From Dromaius novaehollandiae (lineage: Eukaryota; Chordata; Aves; Casuariiformes; Dromaiidae): a stretch of 64,000 bases of DNA. Location: assembly GCF_036370855.1 (NCBI RefSeq), contig NC_088101.1, positions 40,036,544 through 40,100,543 on the forward strand, given 5' to 3'. The notes beneath the pieces were generated by a model. That model did no database searches and had not been told where the DNA came from. It worked only from the letters and a program-made list of their open reading frames with translations. This document shows, in pieces, positions 46,514-60,302 of the stretch; within the stretch, counting starts at the first letter, position 1; every line of letters begins with the position of its first letter. The position numbers and the translations under genes are program-made.

Positions 46514-47694
46514 GAGTTTGGAAGAGGAGTTTTTTGTCTTGGAATGTGAACATTTGTTTAAGCACTGGCTGTCTGTATCATGAAATAACTTAAAACAGTA
46601 ATATTGCTGATAAGCATCATCATGTGTTCATCAAAGTACCACACACCACTGGAAAAGGGCAACTAATTGTGTTCTGGTCTAAATCCTTTTGTATAAATTT
46701 GAATGTATTTTCAGCTACTGCGATGGAATACAAGTGTAGCAACACATCTTTGCGCATTTGTGATGTGGTAGGTCACCAAAAGCCAAAAACTTTAAGGAAG
46801 TTAAACTGCAAGATGAAATGCTTTGTGACAGAAAACGTGGGTTAAGGCCAGTTTTTTTTGTATATAAAATTCTTCCTAAGACTCAAGTGTTTATGCTGGT
46901 TGGTTCCTTTCTTGATGTCAAAGTGAATCCTGTGGAACAACATCAAAAATGAACTTAGGTGGTTGTGCTTTTTGTTGCTCTTAATTCCTCAGATTCAGGA
47001 ACTCTTTTTGCCTGTTGCAAAGTCCATTGCTGGCAATTGGACAGAATGGGAACTGCTGGCCAAAAAATAGTGAAATGGGACATTTGCTGTTTGTGGCTGT
47101 CTTTAACCTTACTGAAGAATTTATAGCATGTTTAATGAATGTATGTGTGTCTGGAGAAAATTTTCTGCTGGGCAGGAAGTTTCTTTTCCAAGAATGTGGC
47201 AGCATTGTCTTGCATGCACAAGTAGTCACAACTGGTGCTGCATCGAGTAGCACAGCTGGAGGCTGTGCCTGTTGGAAGGGCTGTCGGTAACCATTGGGAT
47301 GATGACTACTCCTAATCTGACTTGTTTCAGTCACAAGCAAGCTTATCAGCTTTTTGTTATACAGAAGTGCCATATATTTATGATACATATCAAGGATGTT
47401 TGCAGTTCAGCTCTTGAAGGCTGCAGTGTAGTGTAGAGCACTTTCTTACCATTCTATGTTTCCAATGGTTTATCTACTACCAGATTACTTGAATGTTGCA
47501 ATGTCTGTGAGCAAGCCATCGGTTTCCCTGCCTCCTCCTCCTCCTCTCCTCGTCAACACGAATATTTAGCATGAAACACATAGCTTACGCATGGCAATGT
47601 TTTTGTGGACTTCCTTGGTTGCTTCAGATGTGGTTTTTAATGTTTAAAGACTCTAAAGAATGAATTGAACTAGTATTTGATAAGCTTTTTACAA

Positions 47695-47700
47695 AATAAA
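47695..47700 (+). terminator. FHDC1: Poly(A) signal AATAAA (proximal)
   Basis: Canonical hexamer about 1.18 kb after the stop, followed by a T-rich stretch. Confidence 0.5.
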
Positions 47701-47899
47701 AACACTTCTTTTTCCTGCAGATACAAATTTTAACATCCTGTCAGACTAAGGCACAGGGAATGAGGGAAAACTTGTTCAGCATGCTATGCACCTTTCCAAG
47801 AGAAATGGATGTAGGTGGGGGAAACTGATCACTGTTCTCCTAAACATCTTATTTAAAGAGTTGCCTTTTTATTCACTTATGAATGAAGCCTCATTTAAG

Positions 47900-47918
47900 A
47901 ATAAAATAAAAAAATAAA
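47900..47918 (+). terminator. FHDC1: AATAAA cluster (distal)
   Basis: Three AATAAA hexamers at 47900, 47905 and 47913 in an A-rich patch. It may be an alternative cleavage region or simple A-rich sequence. Confidence 0.4.
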
Positions 47919-48512
47919 AGGAAAATCTATTTGGACAAGTGATATTGACTTACCAGTAACAGATCTGCTTGTCTGCTCTATCCCTCAGTGCTAGGAGTGC
48001 GTAATTCAATGAGAATGAGCCACTTAATTGCTCACATGCTTCTCATGGGCTAGTATCAGGGACAGCCAGCTTCGTGTCTTGAATTTGGCAATGGGCCCTT
48101 CGCTCTTCCTACGTACCAGCAAATCTTGATGCAGACATCATACCCAAACACCATAAAGTATTACATAGGGCCTCTTGTTTGAGTCTGTCTCACAGGGAGA
48201 ATTTTTATGGCCCACTGCCAGGCAAGGGTGAATTTTTGCTTTAAATCTTACAAGCTTTTGGATACTGCCTCCCTTGTGGGTTAAATACAAAAGCATCTCC
48301 CTTCTCCCTATTTGTATCTGTGTGTATGCACACCTGCAAGAGCAGGTGATTGACTTTTTTCCTTTTTAAAAAAAAAACTTTTATTGGTAGCAAGCTTGAA
48401 AAATAATTTAAATGTGTTTGGAATATGTAAATAAATTTCTATAAATCTGTGTAAAAGAAAACTGAATGTATTTAATGGAACATTTATACATTTCGGAGTA
48501 ACTTGGTAGTTT

Positions 48513-48518
48513 AATAAA
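48513..48518 (+). terminator. FHDC1: AATAAA, possible most distal poly(A) signal
   Basis: Canonical hexamer within gtttaataaacttccc, about 2 kb past the stop. It is followed by T-rich sequence. Confidence 0.3.
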
Positions 48519-48540
48519 CTTCCCATTTACTGGGTATGAG

Positions 48541-51500
48541 GTTTATTCTTCTCTTTCCTGTTGTAGTTTTGGCTTTGGTCCTGGAGGTCTTGAGCAGCTG
48601 GAGTCTGGGTCTAGGTGACTATGGGAAAGCCCCCAAATGAAGGTCTTTGCAGCAGTAATTTTGGCAGTTAAAATGCTGGGTTTGTTCTTATCCTAAGACA
48701 TGCAGTTCAGCCTCTGAGTGTTCCTGAGGCAGGACTTCCTGCACAGGTTTGGGTCTAATGTGAGAGGCATTAGATGGCGGATGCAGCCCTTTCTGTATGC
48801 ATCGTATGTTATGGCCAAGACAAACGTTCATGGCACTGACAAGTCTGGATCTGTCACTATCTTCGTGCCTTTTAGCTTAGCACACTTTATTGAGAAATCC
48901 TGGTTTACAACTCCCAGGTCTTTGAAAATAAAGAATAGCCTGTTTTGCAGGAGCAGGTGGTGACTTTCGTACTGCAGTTCTGAGTTTTTACATTTTTATC
49001 CCATTGTCCCATTATTTTTTTACTCTATGAAAAAACATCTATACAGCAGAAAACCCAAAACCCAGCCAGCCTCCTTGTCCTCAGGGAGCACTTCCTCCCC
49101 TCTGCTATGGAAATGATTTCTGGACTGGAATTGCTGCTATTTGCAAACTTGTTTGGGCCCTGACTTTTCTCGTTTGGTGAGTGTTTCTCTCCCCAGACGG
49201 GGTGGCAAGCACCTGCTGTCTGCCACTGCTGAGTGATGGCTGTTGATGTGATCTACGTGGGAAAGCCCTTTGCCATCAAAAGGTGTGTCTAAAAAGTTTG
49301 CTTTTTTAGACTTCATTTTTATTTCAAAAGGTTTATAATTACCAATTCATTATTTAAACTACCAGCTGTCAGAGACAGTGATGCTCTGTAGGTTTAATTT
49401 CCCATGTCATGAAATTTTCCCAAATGCTCACAGGCCACGGGGCTAGCTGGATTGCAGTCAGTTTTGAAGAAACGAGACCTTTTCACAGCTTTGTTTTGCC
49501 AAATGGCTGATGCTCTTGATCGTGATCAAAGCTGAATCTGTCTCCTTTGATGGCTCTTGAGGCATGAGGGGGTGGGATGAGACGACAGTTAAGTGGGGGA
49601 GACCAGGGGGCCATGAGGGGATCTGGAGCTGCAGAACAGGTAAAGATTGAGACATAGGGGAAAGAGCTGTGGGAGTGAGAAAAAGGTGCTGATTCACCCT
49701 TCGAGGAATTTAATATTCACGTTTCATGTGGGAACTGCACACAAATCCAGGGGCTCAGTGCATCCCTCATTACAACAGCTCATTAAATTATCAGGAAAGA
49801 CAGAAGAGTTCCCATCACACCTCCCACAGTGTACAAGTCCAGACTATGTCATTCAAAATAACCCATTGGTATCTTTCTAATCTTAGGGTACGTCTGTGCG
49901 GACGGATGCAGACAGTCACACGTTTGTTCTGACCTAATCAGACACGAGCCAGCTCAGGGCTGGAAGCTGAACGGCGCGTGAGCTCAGCGCTGACCCCGGG
50001 CTCCTGCACCGTGACTCCGCTGTTGCCTGCTCGCTGCCTCCGGCCCTGCCGCACGGACAGGGCTTCGGCAGTGCTGCAGCAGCGACGTGGCTGTCCGCGC
50101 CCAGGAAGAGCTGCCCGCTGAAAATCGTTTCTGCCGCTACACGCGAGAATGTAATCCCTGTGAAAGAGGCCCAGCTAAACATGTTTCCTTTCAGATTTGG
50201 CTGCTCAATGTTTTCCATTAACTTGATACATGCTGTTTACATCCTACTGCCGCCAGTGCCAGAGATAGCTGCCTTGGGAACAGTTCCCTACAGGTATTGT
50301 TAACAGCTGCCTGAAACAAAGGAGTCTGTTTTAGCCACGTCACTATCTAAATAGCCAGAAATACATTACTTTTTTATTACCAGTAAGCTAATATAAAAAT
50401 CTGTGTTGTGCTCTTGGCTGAAAGATGCATTCTGGAAATCTTGCATACTCTTAAAGCTGGCGTCTGAGCAAATAACCTCGCAATTGGGAAGGAAAGTGAC
50501 ACTGAAGCAAAGACTGTGTGAAGCCCTCCTGTTGCAAGAATGCGTACTGGAAGAGACCCACTCACCACCAGCATCAACTACTTGCACTTAGACAAGTTGC
50601 TTCCAGCCTGCAGTTGTTCCTTGCCGTATTGCTGGTTTCTGTGCCTGTTCAGACTGAAAGCTGAGATTGCGGAAAGTGAACTATCTCAGGTAGCAGCTTG
50701 CTCCTCTTGAAAAGGAAAAAAAAGCTCATTATCTCCAACTGCTGATGTCCTTCCTTTTTGCACTAGACTGATGGGGAGCACAGAGGCCACATTACCATAT
50801 TGATTTTAGCGATGGTGTTTTGGGTGAGGTTCGTAGTTGCTGAGCAAATGCTTGGCATTGGGTGACCTTGTCTGGAAAGAAGAGAGAGAGCCACAAGCAT
50901 TTCTGGGAGCATTTGTCCCATCTGAAGCAGAGACTATGACAAGACTCCCTTTGAACAGTGATGTATCTCTCTCCTGCTTTTGATCATGTCTGAACAATAG
51001 TTCCTTTTCTTTCCTATTCCGTCCTTACTTTAAAAAAAAAAAAAATACTTTGAGGCCTCATCTTAGGCCAAGTGGAGGAAAGATATGAACTCTACCTACT
51101 TTTTTTTTCTTTTAAACAATGAGACTTTGACCATTAAATAGAGCTGGCAGCTTCAAACAGCTCACTTCTGCACAGGGGCACCAGATATTTTCAATGGATG
51201 TAGTGATTGAGCAGCAAAATAGGCATAAAAGCAGAATCTCTGTTTAGCCGCAGAGCACATCCAAGTGACTGTTTCCTCTTTATTCTGAAATACAAATCCT
51301 AGCAATGGAACAAAGACAACCTTCATTTGGGCACCCAAAAGGAGCTGGCTAGCAATGCTTTGATTCCACTTCTAAATAATGGTTTACAATGGATTTTACT
51401 TCACGTTACTCTTCCATTTCATTGTCATTACAAATAAAAAAGCTACCTAAAGCGCAACTGAGAGCAGTATAGCAGGGCTGATGGGTGTAAAACAGTCATC

Positions 51501-53300
51501 CATACCCGCATAGTTTTTTCAGTTTGTTTTTTAAACAGAACAGTTGTTTGGTGCTTACACTGGATGCTCCTTTTCTGTAGGTTTAGGGAAATGAATGGAC
51601 TGTCTAGATGCACTTCTGATAGTTTCTTCAAAAAAGTAAGATTTTATGTCTTTTCAGTGGACTACCACAAGTTCTGAGACTTGAGAATATTTCTGTTGCT
51701 AAACTGGACACATGTGACTGGTAATTAGAAATTACTGCAGTTAAGTAATTGGCGTGTAAACTATGGAAATGGATTTGTATGTAATGAAAATGTGGTAATG
51801 ACAAATGAATGGGCATAACTGGAGACAAGTTTTCAAAACCACAGTGGATACTTTCCTCTGTATCATTAGCATCCTCATATTTTTCTGCGTGATTTGTTGC
51901 TTCTAGCAAATCCAGGTATAAACCACAGTCTCCGGTAGAAATTGAGAATCTCTTGTGCCTGACTCCTTTGAATCATCATAGAAAATATTTGATTGAGTAC
52001 TATTTGAGTCGCTTGAGTTCTGATGCTGAAAATACGACATGTTGCTAGCTCGGGTTTTGTTTCTGGTATTTTTCATGCAGTGTTCAAAACTGATTCCGAC
52101 ATATTCCCTATGTAAATCTCTGATCTCCCATTTTAGGATGAAAAATGGGCACAAATGTGTTTTTGATTTTTTCCCCCACCCTTTTACAGCTGTATTTGCC
52201 CCTTTACATCTCACAACTGTTTCCTCCCACTCCTATTTCCTCTGCTATAATTTTCCATCCTCTTGTATTAAATTTTCCTTCCTCCACTAACAACTCATCC
52301 CCTGTCTTTAGTTTATCTTCCTTTCACATTCCACTATTTTTGTACTCTTTTGCTCACTTCATTCTGTTCTTTTTTTCTTAATTCTTCAATGGCTGTTTCA
52401 CTTCTTCCTGTTCTTTCTGCCAGTGGTCTTTCCCCAACACCTGCCTGTATCATCTGCAAGCTGAGATTTTTCTCTGACAGCTTCCCGTAGGATGTGGGAA
52501 TAGAACAACAAAAACGGACTGTATTTTGAAGGTTTACCTGCTTGTATTTTGTAGCCTCGTCACTGTGTGTGAGTAGTCGGAGGAAGTTGTAAGAGCAGAG
52601 GAATAGTCAGAAGTGCGTCTCTAAATCTTTTATATATTAACATCGCTCACCCCCTACAGTGAGCAGCTTGGAAGGGGGCAGAGGCTGAGGAGATGAGTGC
52701 ATGGGGTGATCTTCTGGAGGTTTATGAGGAAAGTCTCTTCAAACAAAAGTGTGATTTGGCTTCGTGGTTCAAGTCCGAGAAGCTTTAATGAAAGAATGTC
52801 AACGACTAAGTTTAAATCGCAGTTCTGCTAAGTGATTACTCAACTCCACCCATAATCTTGGTGCCACAAGCTAATAGATTCCTATAAATGGTTTGGTACT
52901 GCTTACCTGTGCACCTAAGCAAAATAATTATATTATTACTTTTTGAAGTACCATGTAGCTTTTCGTGGTGTGGGTTAAGGCTCTGATAGATTTTTGGGTT
53001 GGATTTTTTGAGGCTGCTAATTTTGGTTTTCTCCCATGTGGTAAGGACTAAGACCTTTCTACAGCAAAAGCCAGCACTCAGAAGCCCAAGGATACCTCCT
53101 GGAGAATATCTTTCTCCCCCCCCCGCAAGGAAGTGACCAATCACTGCATAAAGTGGAGAGCACTTCAAATGTATGCATAGCATATTTATATAGTGTATGC
53201 ACTTCTTTCTGCTGTGAGTACTTGGTACTCACATGTGTTCTTTCTAAAAATAACTGAATCCTGTTTAAGAGAGTCTTTCCTCCCAAGAGGTTGCAGTCTA
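48541..53300. other. Intergenic sequence downstream of FHDC1
   Basis: No gene recognised on either strand. Mostly AT-rich, with a small GC pocket with CpG at about 49960-50150 and short A/T runs (51032-51044). Open frames are short and without splice or family support. Confidence 0.7.
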
Positions 53301-53302
53301 AG

Positions 53303-53410
53303 CCATAGAATAATTTAGCTTAGAAGGCACCTCTGGAGGTCATCTAGCCCAACCTCCTGCTCCAAGTAGGGCTCACTTCAGTCAGTTGGCTGAGGGCTCA
53401 GGGTGTTGTT
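53303..53410 (-). repeat. CR1 LINE fragment (3' end)
   Basis: Reads catagaataattt, then tagaaggcacctctggaggtcatctagcccaacctcctgct in parts. This is the reverse complement of the CR1 3' terminus, whose tail repeat is ATTCTATG. So the element is on the minus strand, truncated to its last about 100 nt. CR1 is the dominant interspersed repeat in bird genomes. Confidence 0.85.
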
Positions 53411-53937
53411 GTTAGTACCAAATGATTATAAGAGGGAGGCATATGGTAGTCATGGCGAAAGTGTTACTGAAACAAGGATGTTGAAGGTGGCAAAACACAA
53501 AGTGAAATGCTGGTCTTCTGTAGGCTAAGGCTTGAAATATGATTGCCACCTAGTCCAGTGAATGTTTTGCAACTTTAACACTAGTCTCCCTTAGGTGGCT
53601 GATGGTGATGTGAAGTCAGCAGGTAGAGGCAGGAGTGAAGAAAGATCTGGGAAAAACCTGAAAGCAGAAGGGAACCTACTGGATGCAAGAATGAAACAAG
53701 TTTGTGACTAAGGAGAAATTAGAGGGGAGGGGAAAAAAAGCGCTGGAAGTTGCAGAGGCTTGTGGGAAAGGGTGAACATTTGTGGTTGGGGCGAATAGAG
53801 AGGGAGAGCAGTGAGGGATCTCCAGTAACCAAGCTAAGAACTGGCTCCAAAAGAGAGGCACCAGCGCTGCTAACCTCAGTGTGGGTTAATGTGGCCAGCT
53901 GGTGACAGTGCTGTAATCAATCCAGAGCAAACGGAGG

Positions 53938-54100
53938 TGGAAGGAACCGAGGCAGCTCAGGGAGCCTGTCCCTCTGCCCCAAGGCGATAGTAGCTATAGC
54001 TAAACCATTCCTGGCAGATGTTTGCTGAACCTGTTCTTAAAGGACCTAAGGGCCAAGAAGAATAGTAAGTTGCAATAAAGATTCCCAGTGACAAATTTGT
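53938..54100 (-). repeat. CR1 LINE fragment, older copy
   Basis: Contains ctatagctaaaccattcctggcagatgtttgctgaacctgttcttaaa in pieces, the reverse complement of the CR1 3' region upstream of the tail. It covers part of the same consensus segment as the copy at 53303, so it is a separate insertion. More diverged. Confidence 0.75.
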
Positions 54101-56380
54101 GTCCTCCAGGACGGGTTATATGTTTATGACTATAGAGCTCAGCAGTAAGTCTCCTGATAAATTTGACACTTCAGATAGCAACATGTCCTTTCTTGTAATG
54201 TGGCTTGTCTAATAAAATTAGCATACTGCTGCTTACAATGTAATCACTGTGTTCATCCCAAGTACTATAAATGATCATGTTTAGGGTGTAAAGCAGCAGC
54301 TAATTGGTAAGCCTAGAAATCTATCTAATATTTTTTCGCTGCAGGAAAATACTGCCTTTGTTCCTCAGGAGAACTGGATACAATCTCTTACCAGAGACTT
54401 GTAACTCAGCCGGATGGAGCGTGGGCTGGATCACGTGGCAGCTCCTGCTGGTGCTTTTAGTGACCTCTCCAATTTGTGCGACCAATTCACACAGCAGTAG
54501 AGATGGTCCAAGAGCAGAGTTCAGACTGTGAATGAACCTTATACTGAGTAAGACAGCAAGAAGATGGCTAAAGTGAAAACATTTGTCTGAAGCCAAATCT
54601 TAACTCCTGCCCTGCCCATGTGTACCTTGCAACAGGAGCTTAAGCAATTCTTAAGGACCGCTTGGTCCCACTAAATGAAGCAACCAGACATTGCTGGGGT
54701 CCCAGGGGCTGCAGCATCACCAGCCTGGACCAAGCAGTGTTTGCAAGAGTGTGAAATGCAGCATAAGTCGCCCATAGGAGAAAGGCATGTTGGGAGTACC
54801 ACAGGAGGCATTTTGTAATTGTTACAGCAAGCGACAGTATTATACAAGACTCAAAAACAGAGGTTTGCCAGAACGTGTAACTTCAAAATTTAGCACAAAT
54901 TGGCAAAGCGGGTGCGTGAGTAATCACAGAGGTCCATTGTACTGACCAAGTGTAATTTCTTGTTTAATGAAAACACTTCTCTGAATCATTCCCATTTAAA
55001 CTACAGTAAATATCTCTGAATGAAATGTCCAGCCTTAATATACAACATTTTCAGTGACACAGAAGCCATCCCAACCTTTGGTAAACAGTTATAACAGATA
55101 ATCAAGCTCTCTGTTTAAAACTGTCATAGCGTTTCTAACACAAATTAATTGGGGGTGGAGTGTCTAATTGCTGGTAACTGGATCTGTTACAATGCTGTGT
55201 GCCAAACTGGCAAGCCCTTGTTATTGGGTTTCTGTTTCTCAGATGAATCTTTGTAAGCAAGAAGCTGCGATTTCCCGCAGTGAAGACCCTTCGTGGGTTT
55301 GGGGTCCAGCTCCACGTGCACGGAGGGGGCAAGGAGTTCAGGGCTGAGCGGGGTAGTGCCAGCTGCTGGAATAGAGGGAGTCCCAGGGCGCTCCCGCGGT
55401 GCGCTGGGGGTCTGACACCATCCTTGCTCTCAGCAGGACACGGTGCCTTTTGGCATCGACAGATGTTTTACTGCTCGTGCTGGCTCCCAGCCTCTAGTGG
55501 GTCCCCCCATTGCTGCACATGGCCTGAGGTTGCCTTAGGAGGGCAGATCTGGACAGGGGGCTTCTGTCTTTGTCCTAAAGTCGGGAAAGACCTGAAGTAA
55601 CTCTGCTGAACAGGTTTTTAAGTAGTTTGTTTTGACACGGGATGGAAGCTCTCAAAGGCCCAACCTGTATTTGCTGGGCTGGTTTCCCAAGCCACTCTCA
55701 GTAAACACAGTTTGGTCTCTATCACATTAAAAATGTGACTAACAAAAGAGACTTGTTTCAAAATTTAATGATAGTTGTGTTTAAACATTAGTTTTTAACT
55801 AGGCATTCACTCTATGACCACTTACGGAGCTTGAATGCTACCGGAAATCACCAGAGCTACCTTTTTGTCAGACCTGTTCTGGCAGCTATGTGCCTTTCTC
55901 TCTGATGGGGACAAGGTTTACACTGATAAACCCTATTGACTTGCCTCTTCACCCTCTTCTGTATTTTGCAGCTGTCCTGCAACTTGCTTTCATTTTCCTG
56001 CTGTCCCTTCAGTCAGGAATATGCTTTTTTTTTGTAAACCTCTTTCTCTCCCCCTTGGGATTCCTGTCGAGTGTCCTGTAATTAAGGAGACAGTGATAAC
56101 ATCTAATGATTAATTTACTGACATCCTTTAAAAAGGGAGTTCTGACTCCGTTCCCTCTCTCAGGTTTCCTTTTCTTTCCTCCTTGCCTTACGCTAGGGCT
56201 TACAGGGAGCCTGGAGCTGCTCTGATGCATGGGCAGATAAAACAGAGATAGGCCAGCTGCTTCTACATCAATGTGTTGACCGTTTTCTCTAGTTTAAGGC
56301 CACCTTTTAGGAAAAGGATTGGGCTCTTTTCTGCTTTCCCCATCTTTTTCTTTTTTCAAGCCTACGTGAGCTGTATTACT
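54101..56380. other. Intergenic sequence
   Basis: No gene recognised. Moderate GC, short unsupported open frames on both strands. One GC-richer patch lies at about 55270-55580. Confidence 0.65.
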
Positions 56381-56384
56381 TCGT

Positions 56385-56760
56385 GACCATTCCCGTTCGC
56401 TGTGCTCAGCGCCGCAGAAGCGCGACCTACCTTGGTCTAGTGCAACACCTCCGCTGCCGTGCCTCAAGGGGACTATTAAACCGATGGCCTCATCCCGGGT
56501 CATTTTCTTTATTGTTGTTATTGCAGAGCCCTGTGCTATGGCAACAAGCCGTTGCAGTCCTCGGAGGAGCTGGGTGTCGGCAGAAGGAGGAGGGACTCTG
56601 AAATTGCTGTTTTGGCACCCGCAGCGGGCCCCGGCCCAGTGCCCCGCCAGCGGCGCTGCGAGCCGGGCGTTTCTGTGGTGCGGCGGTGAGTCACGGGCAG
56701 CGTGCTCCACCAGCGCCACGTCATGTGGCCGCAATCGCCGCTGCCTCGGAAGGCTTGCAG
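56385..56760. other. CpG-rich cluster with an exon-like segment
   Basis: GC-rich with many CpG. Within it, 56527-56685 is bounded by a strong pyrimidine tract plus attgcag (AG at 56525-56526) and a strong donor ggcg|gtgagt on the + strand. Two frames are open across it, neither recognised. May be an exon of a non-coding RNA or an alternative upstream exon of a downstream gene such as TRIM2 (inference from known gene order). Confidence 0.35.
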
Positions 56761-57619
56761 TATTTCCTGGGCCACTGCACAGGTGATATAATTGCCTGCC
56801 AAGAGTAATAAGGGTAAAGTCACATGGAGCGTTGCTCCAGGAGCCAGGGGAAACGGTATCCCGGCACAGAGCTTGCAAATGAGCTAACTGGGCACGTGAT
56901 TCAGCATTGCGGGACCAAGTAGCACAAAGATCCTTCTTCCAGGAAAAGCAAGTAGGAGACTGCAAGATGCAGACAAATAATTCTAGGTGGCTTTTCGAAA
57001 CAAAAACTGTGAGGAAAGGAGGAATAATATGGCACAGGGTCATAAAGGAGTTAATTTTTAGAACTTCTTTTTATATTTCCTGTTTTCATTTACTTTTATG
57101 ATTCTCCAAGCAACGCCAGATCAGCCCATTTGAAGTCTGATGACGTAAGCTTTGTACACGTATCCTGTTACTGGATCGGCATTACGGTGACACTGGTTCG
57201 GATTGACTCACTGCACCCAGCAGAAGAATTGCTCCAGTTTCATCTTGGCCGAAAGCAAGTGCTTTTGCTTCTTCTAAAAAATTAAGTCGTGGCAGTTACA
57301 CCTTTCCATTGGATTTATCACTACTTCAAAAGAGCTTGGCAACTTCTGAACAAGCATCAAGTGGTCTTTTCTGATTTCGAATATAATAAGTAAGAACCCG
57401 GTTTTCCTACCCCTAAGACAAGTCTCTAAGTGTGGAACCCCTGAGAAGTGCTAGTTATTTTTTTTAAGATGTGTTGGCTTTTAATTTCAAAAGAAGTGCA
57501 GAATTAAAATTGTCTCGAAATTGTACAAGCCGGAGCAATTTTACAGAAATGAAAAATCAACTAATGTTTTGTCATGAAAGGCTGGCAGGGGTGGCTTTTG
57601 CAGAAGCAGGCATTTGTGT

Positions 57620-57900
57620 CAGCGACAGCGCAGCAGTTCAAAGCTGCTCGTCGTCTCTCGCGCGGGGGCGAGCAGCGAGAGCTCAGGCCGCAGAAGAGCG
57701 AGGAGGGAACCTCGTCGCAGGGAGCTGGGGCGTCCTGAAGCGCCGCTCGTGTCGGCTCTGCAGCACGGGCCTGGCCGCGGGAGTTCACGCGGGCTGCGAC
57801 GAGCCGTGCCTTGTCTGGCTGCTTGCGGGGAAGCGAAGAAGCTGCGCCACGGTGTGAGCAGGGCAGCGAGGCTGAGCGCCGCGGGGCAGCTTGGCAGCAC
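57620..57900. other. Small CpG island
   Basis: Dense CpG over about 280 nt in a flank of ordinary composition. Candidate promoter or enhancer with unknown target. Open frames here on both strands reflect the absence of AT-rich stops. Confidence 0.45.
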
Positions 57901-58169
57901 TGGGTCCTCAGAGGGCTGGTGGCCTAAGGCTTTAAAATAGATACTGACCCTTTTTATTGTTTGCGTAGTGCTAGGCGTAAGGGGCACTTGATCCCCAAGC
58001 CCAGGTGCTGATTTTGTGCTCTGACAATCCCCCAAAAAATATTACGCATGCTACGTTACCTCTCCGTCCCTTGGTTCTGTTACATGTATGTTGGTGACTC
58101 ACCGCATTTAAAAGTGTGGGTTAGATAATGAAATTGCTAGGCTAAACACTGACAGGACTGAGGAAACCA

Positions 58170-60299
58170 ATCCCAGATGGGATTTCCTCACCATAGACCA
58201 TCCGACCGCATCGCCCAGGCCAGCCCCACTTCAGCCCATCAATTTTCCTTCCCGAGGCCTGAGCTGCCGCTAGCAGGAGCCTCAGAAACGCTCGGTGAAA
58301 GTCTAACCCGAGGAGGAACGGCAGTTCTCAGCGGCACTGAACACTGGACCAAAGGGATCAAGCCCCTAATTAGAAGTACTTGTGGAAACCAGCCTGTTGT
58401 ATTTTCCTCCTTTCTTTCAGCTTCCCAGTCTGGCCGTAACATTTGTCTGTCTCAGTGGCAGATTGTTTAACTCGTATAAGTGCCGGACGTTCTGGTCTCT
58501 GGCTGGCACAACGGGGAGCGACACCGCTCTCAACGTGCCTGGTGCACCGCGTGCCGAGTAGCTCTCTGATGATTTTGCAGGTAATATAGGAAACACCAAA
58601 TAAAACGTTCTTTGCCTTTTCAGGATAGTTACTTCGCTAATGTCAGCGTGCACCTGAGCACATCACAGCCATATAGGGAACATTAAGCGTATTATTTGCC
58701 TTGCCGGTGTGTGAATACCAGCTCTGTTCTGGCTTGCACGTATCTAAGGAAGCGAACCGCAATCGCGATGACATCAGGCAGCTGGCGCTCGGGTCAGGCG
58801 AGACGAACTGCGAGCGCGCTCGCTCCTCGGAGGCAAATCCAACCTCTTCTGACAGGACTTTCCTCAGCTTCCCAGCACACTCGCTTGAGTCATAACCGCA
58901 GCCTGCACAGGGCTGCCCAGATGAGGCAGGTGACGCCATCCTTGCTTTTCACGAGAGGTGGCTCAACAGATGTTAGTACAGCACGTTGGGTAATCTTAGA
59001 AACATGCATTTTTCTATAGATCAGGTTTTGAAAGGTCAGAGCATGCGCGTGAATAAGAGGCGGGATGCGGGGCGGTAGCTGCTCTCCCAGTCAGGCTCCC
59101 GGTGGGGCTCAGAGCGCAGCACGTGCCCGTGGTGCCACGAAGGCCGTCGCTGCCTGGACGCTTTAGAGATGAGCAGCCCCAGAGGAAGCACAAACTCACC
59201 GGACAGGGGGGCATCTGGGAGACAGAAACGTGGGGGCTCTGGGGCAATCCTGGGCAAACTAGGCTGCCAAAGGCAGAGGGCCGTTGTTGGGCAGCGATGT
59301 TGAATAAGTTGTCCATGCAAAAAAAAAAAAGGGAGGGGGGGAATGAAGCCCTGGGGCCTAGTGCTGGGAAGCAGATGCTCCCAGAGGGACCGTGGTGGCT
59401 GGAGGTGAAGCTGAGTTTGTGTATCATGATATTCACCATATTTAAGCCAAAAGAGCTTTGCCTTAGTCTTTCACCGACACCTGAGCATCACCTGTCGTTG
59501 CTGGGCCTGGGTGGTTTGTTGTGATGCTGAGTGTTGGTTTGGGTCAGCAGCGGCTGGTAGCCTCGGGGCCGCGGTCCTGCCGGAGGTGTACGGCACCCAT
59601 CGCTTGCGACTCTATTTCCTGGAAAGCAGGAGCATGCCGGCGAGCGGGTTTGGGGTCTCGGCCGCCTCAGGGGCACCTGGCTCCAGTGCCCCAGAGGAGC
59701 ACCTGCCCTGCAGGCTGCACGCAGGCACCTGGCCTGCACGAATGGAAAAACTCAGCATGTGCCTTCCCCTTCTTCTGTGTTTTTTAGTAATTTATTCTTC
59801 ACAATGGGATTATGTTGATGTTCATCTTGGCCCCATCCCAGCGCCTTGTATCAGCTAGGAACAGCCCACAGCAACAGCCAAGTGTTTGCACTGCAGGACA
59901 GAGATGTGGTGAGATGCGGGTTGCCCACCCTGGAGTTTAACCATTTCACTGCAGGGAACCTCCTGGTTGTCGGGCAGCTTCGCTGTAGCCGAGTATCTGA
60001 ACTGAGGCCGTCGTTTTTGGTACAGTCCTGATTTTAACTAGCGAAATGAATCATGAGGCATCCAAAAATCTGAATTCAAGGTTTATACAAAGCACTTTAC
60101 CAACCTATTTGGTGGAACAAAATGAACTATATGGTATGTAATACAAAATACTCTAAAGACTTCTCCTTTCGTTAGAGTATTTCATATCATCTGCTGCGTA
60201 CAGAGCTCTGCTGGTTTCTCTGGCTTTTTTTGATATTTTTTTCTCAGACCTTTTCAGAAGTAGGACACTGATGGGTGTGCTGCCAAGTCCTGAAAAGGA

Positions 60300-60300
<1 letters not shown>
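58170..60300. other. GC-rich intergenic stretch with CpG pockets
   Basis: Alternating GC-rich pockets (about 58240-58350, 58730-58850, 59070-59160, 59560-59700) and neutral sequence. There is an A12 run at 59319-59330 followed by a G-rich tract. No gene recognised. Confidence 0.5.

Positions 60301-60302
<2 letters not shown>

Larger units (their letters stand above)
46514..48540 (+). other. FHDC1: FHDC1 3' UTR (extent uncertain)
   Basis: Non-coding AT-rich sequence after the stop, with AATAAA at 47695-47700, three overlapping or close copies at 47900-47918, and a last one at 48513-48518. The end could be about 47.72, 47.94 or 48.54 kb. A CCT-rich patch lies near 47530-47546. Nothing else is seen. 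Confidence 0.55.

Noticed and set aside
52755..52790. B-box-like ggttcaagtcc as a tRNA gene
   Set aside because: No fitting A box, acceptor stem or anticodon arm at the right distance.
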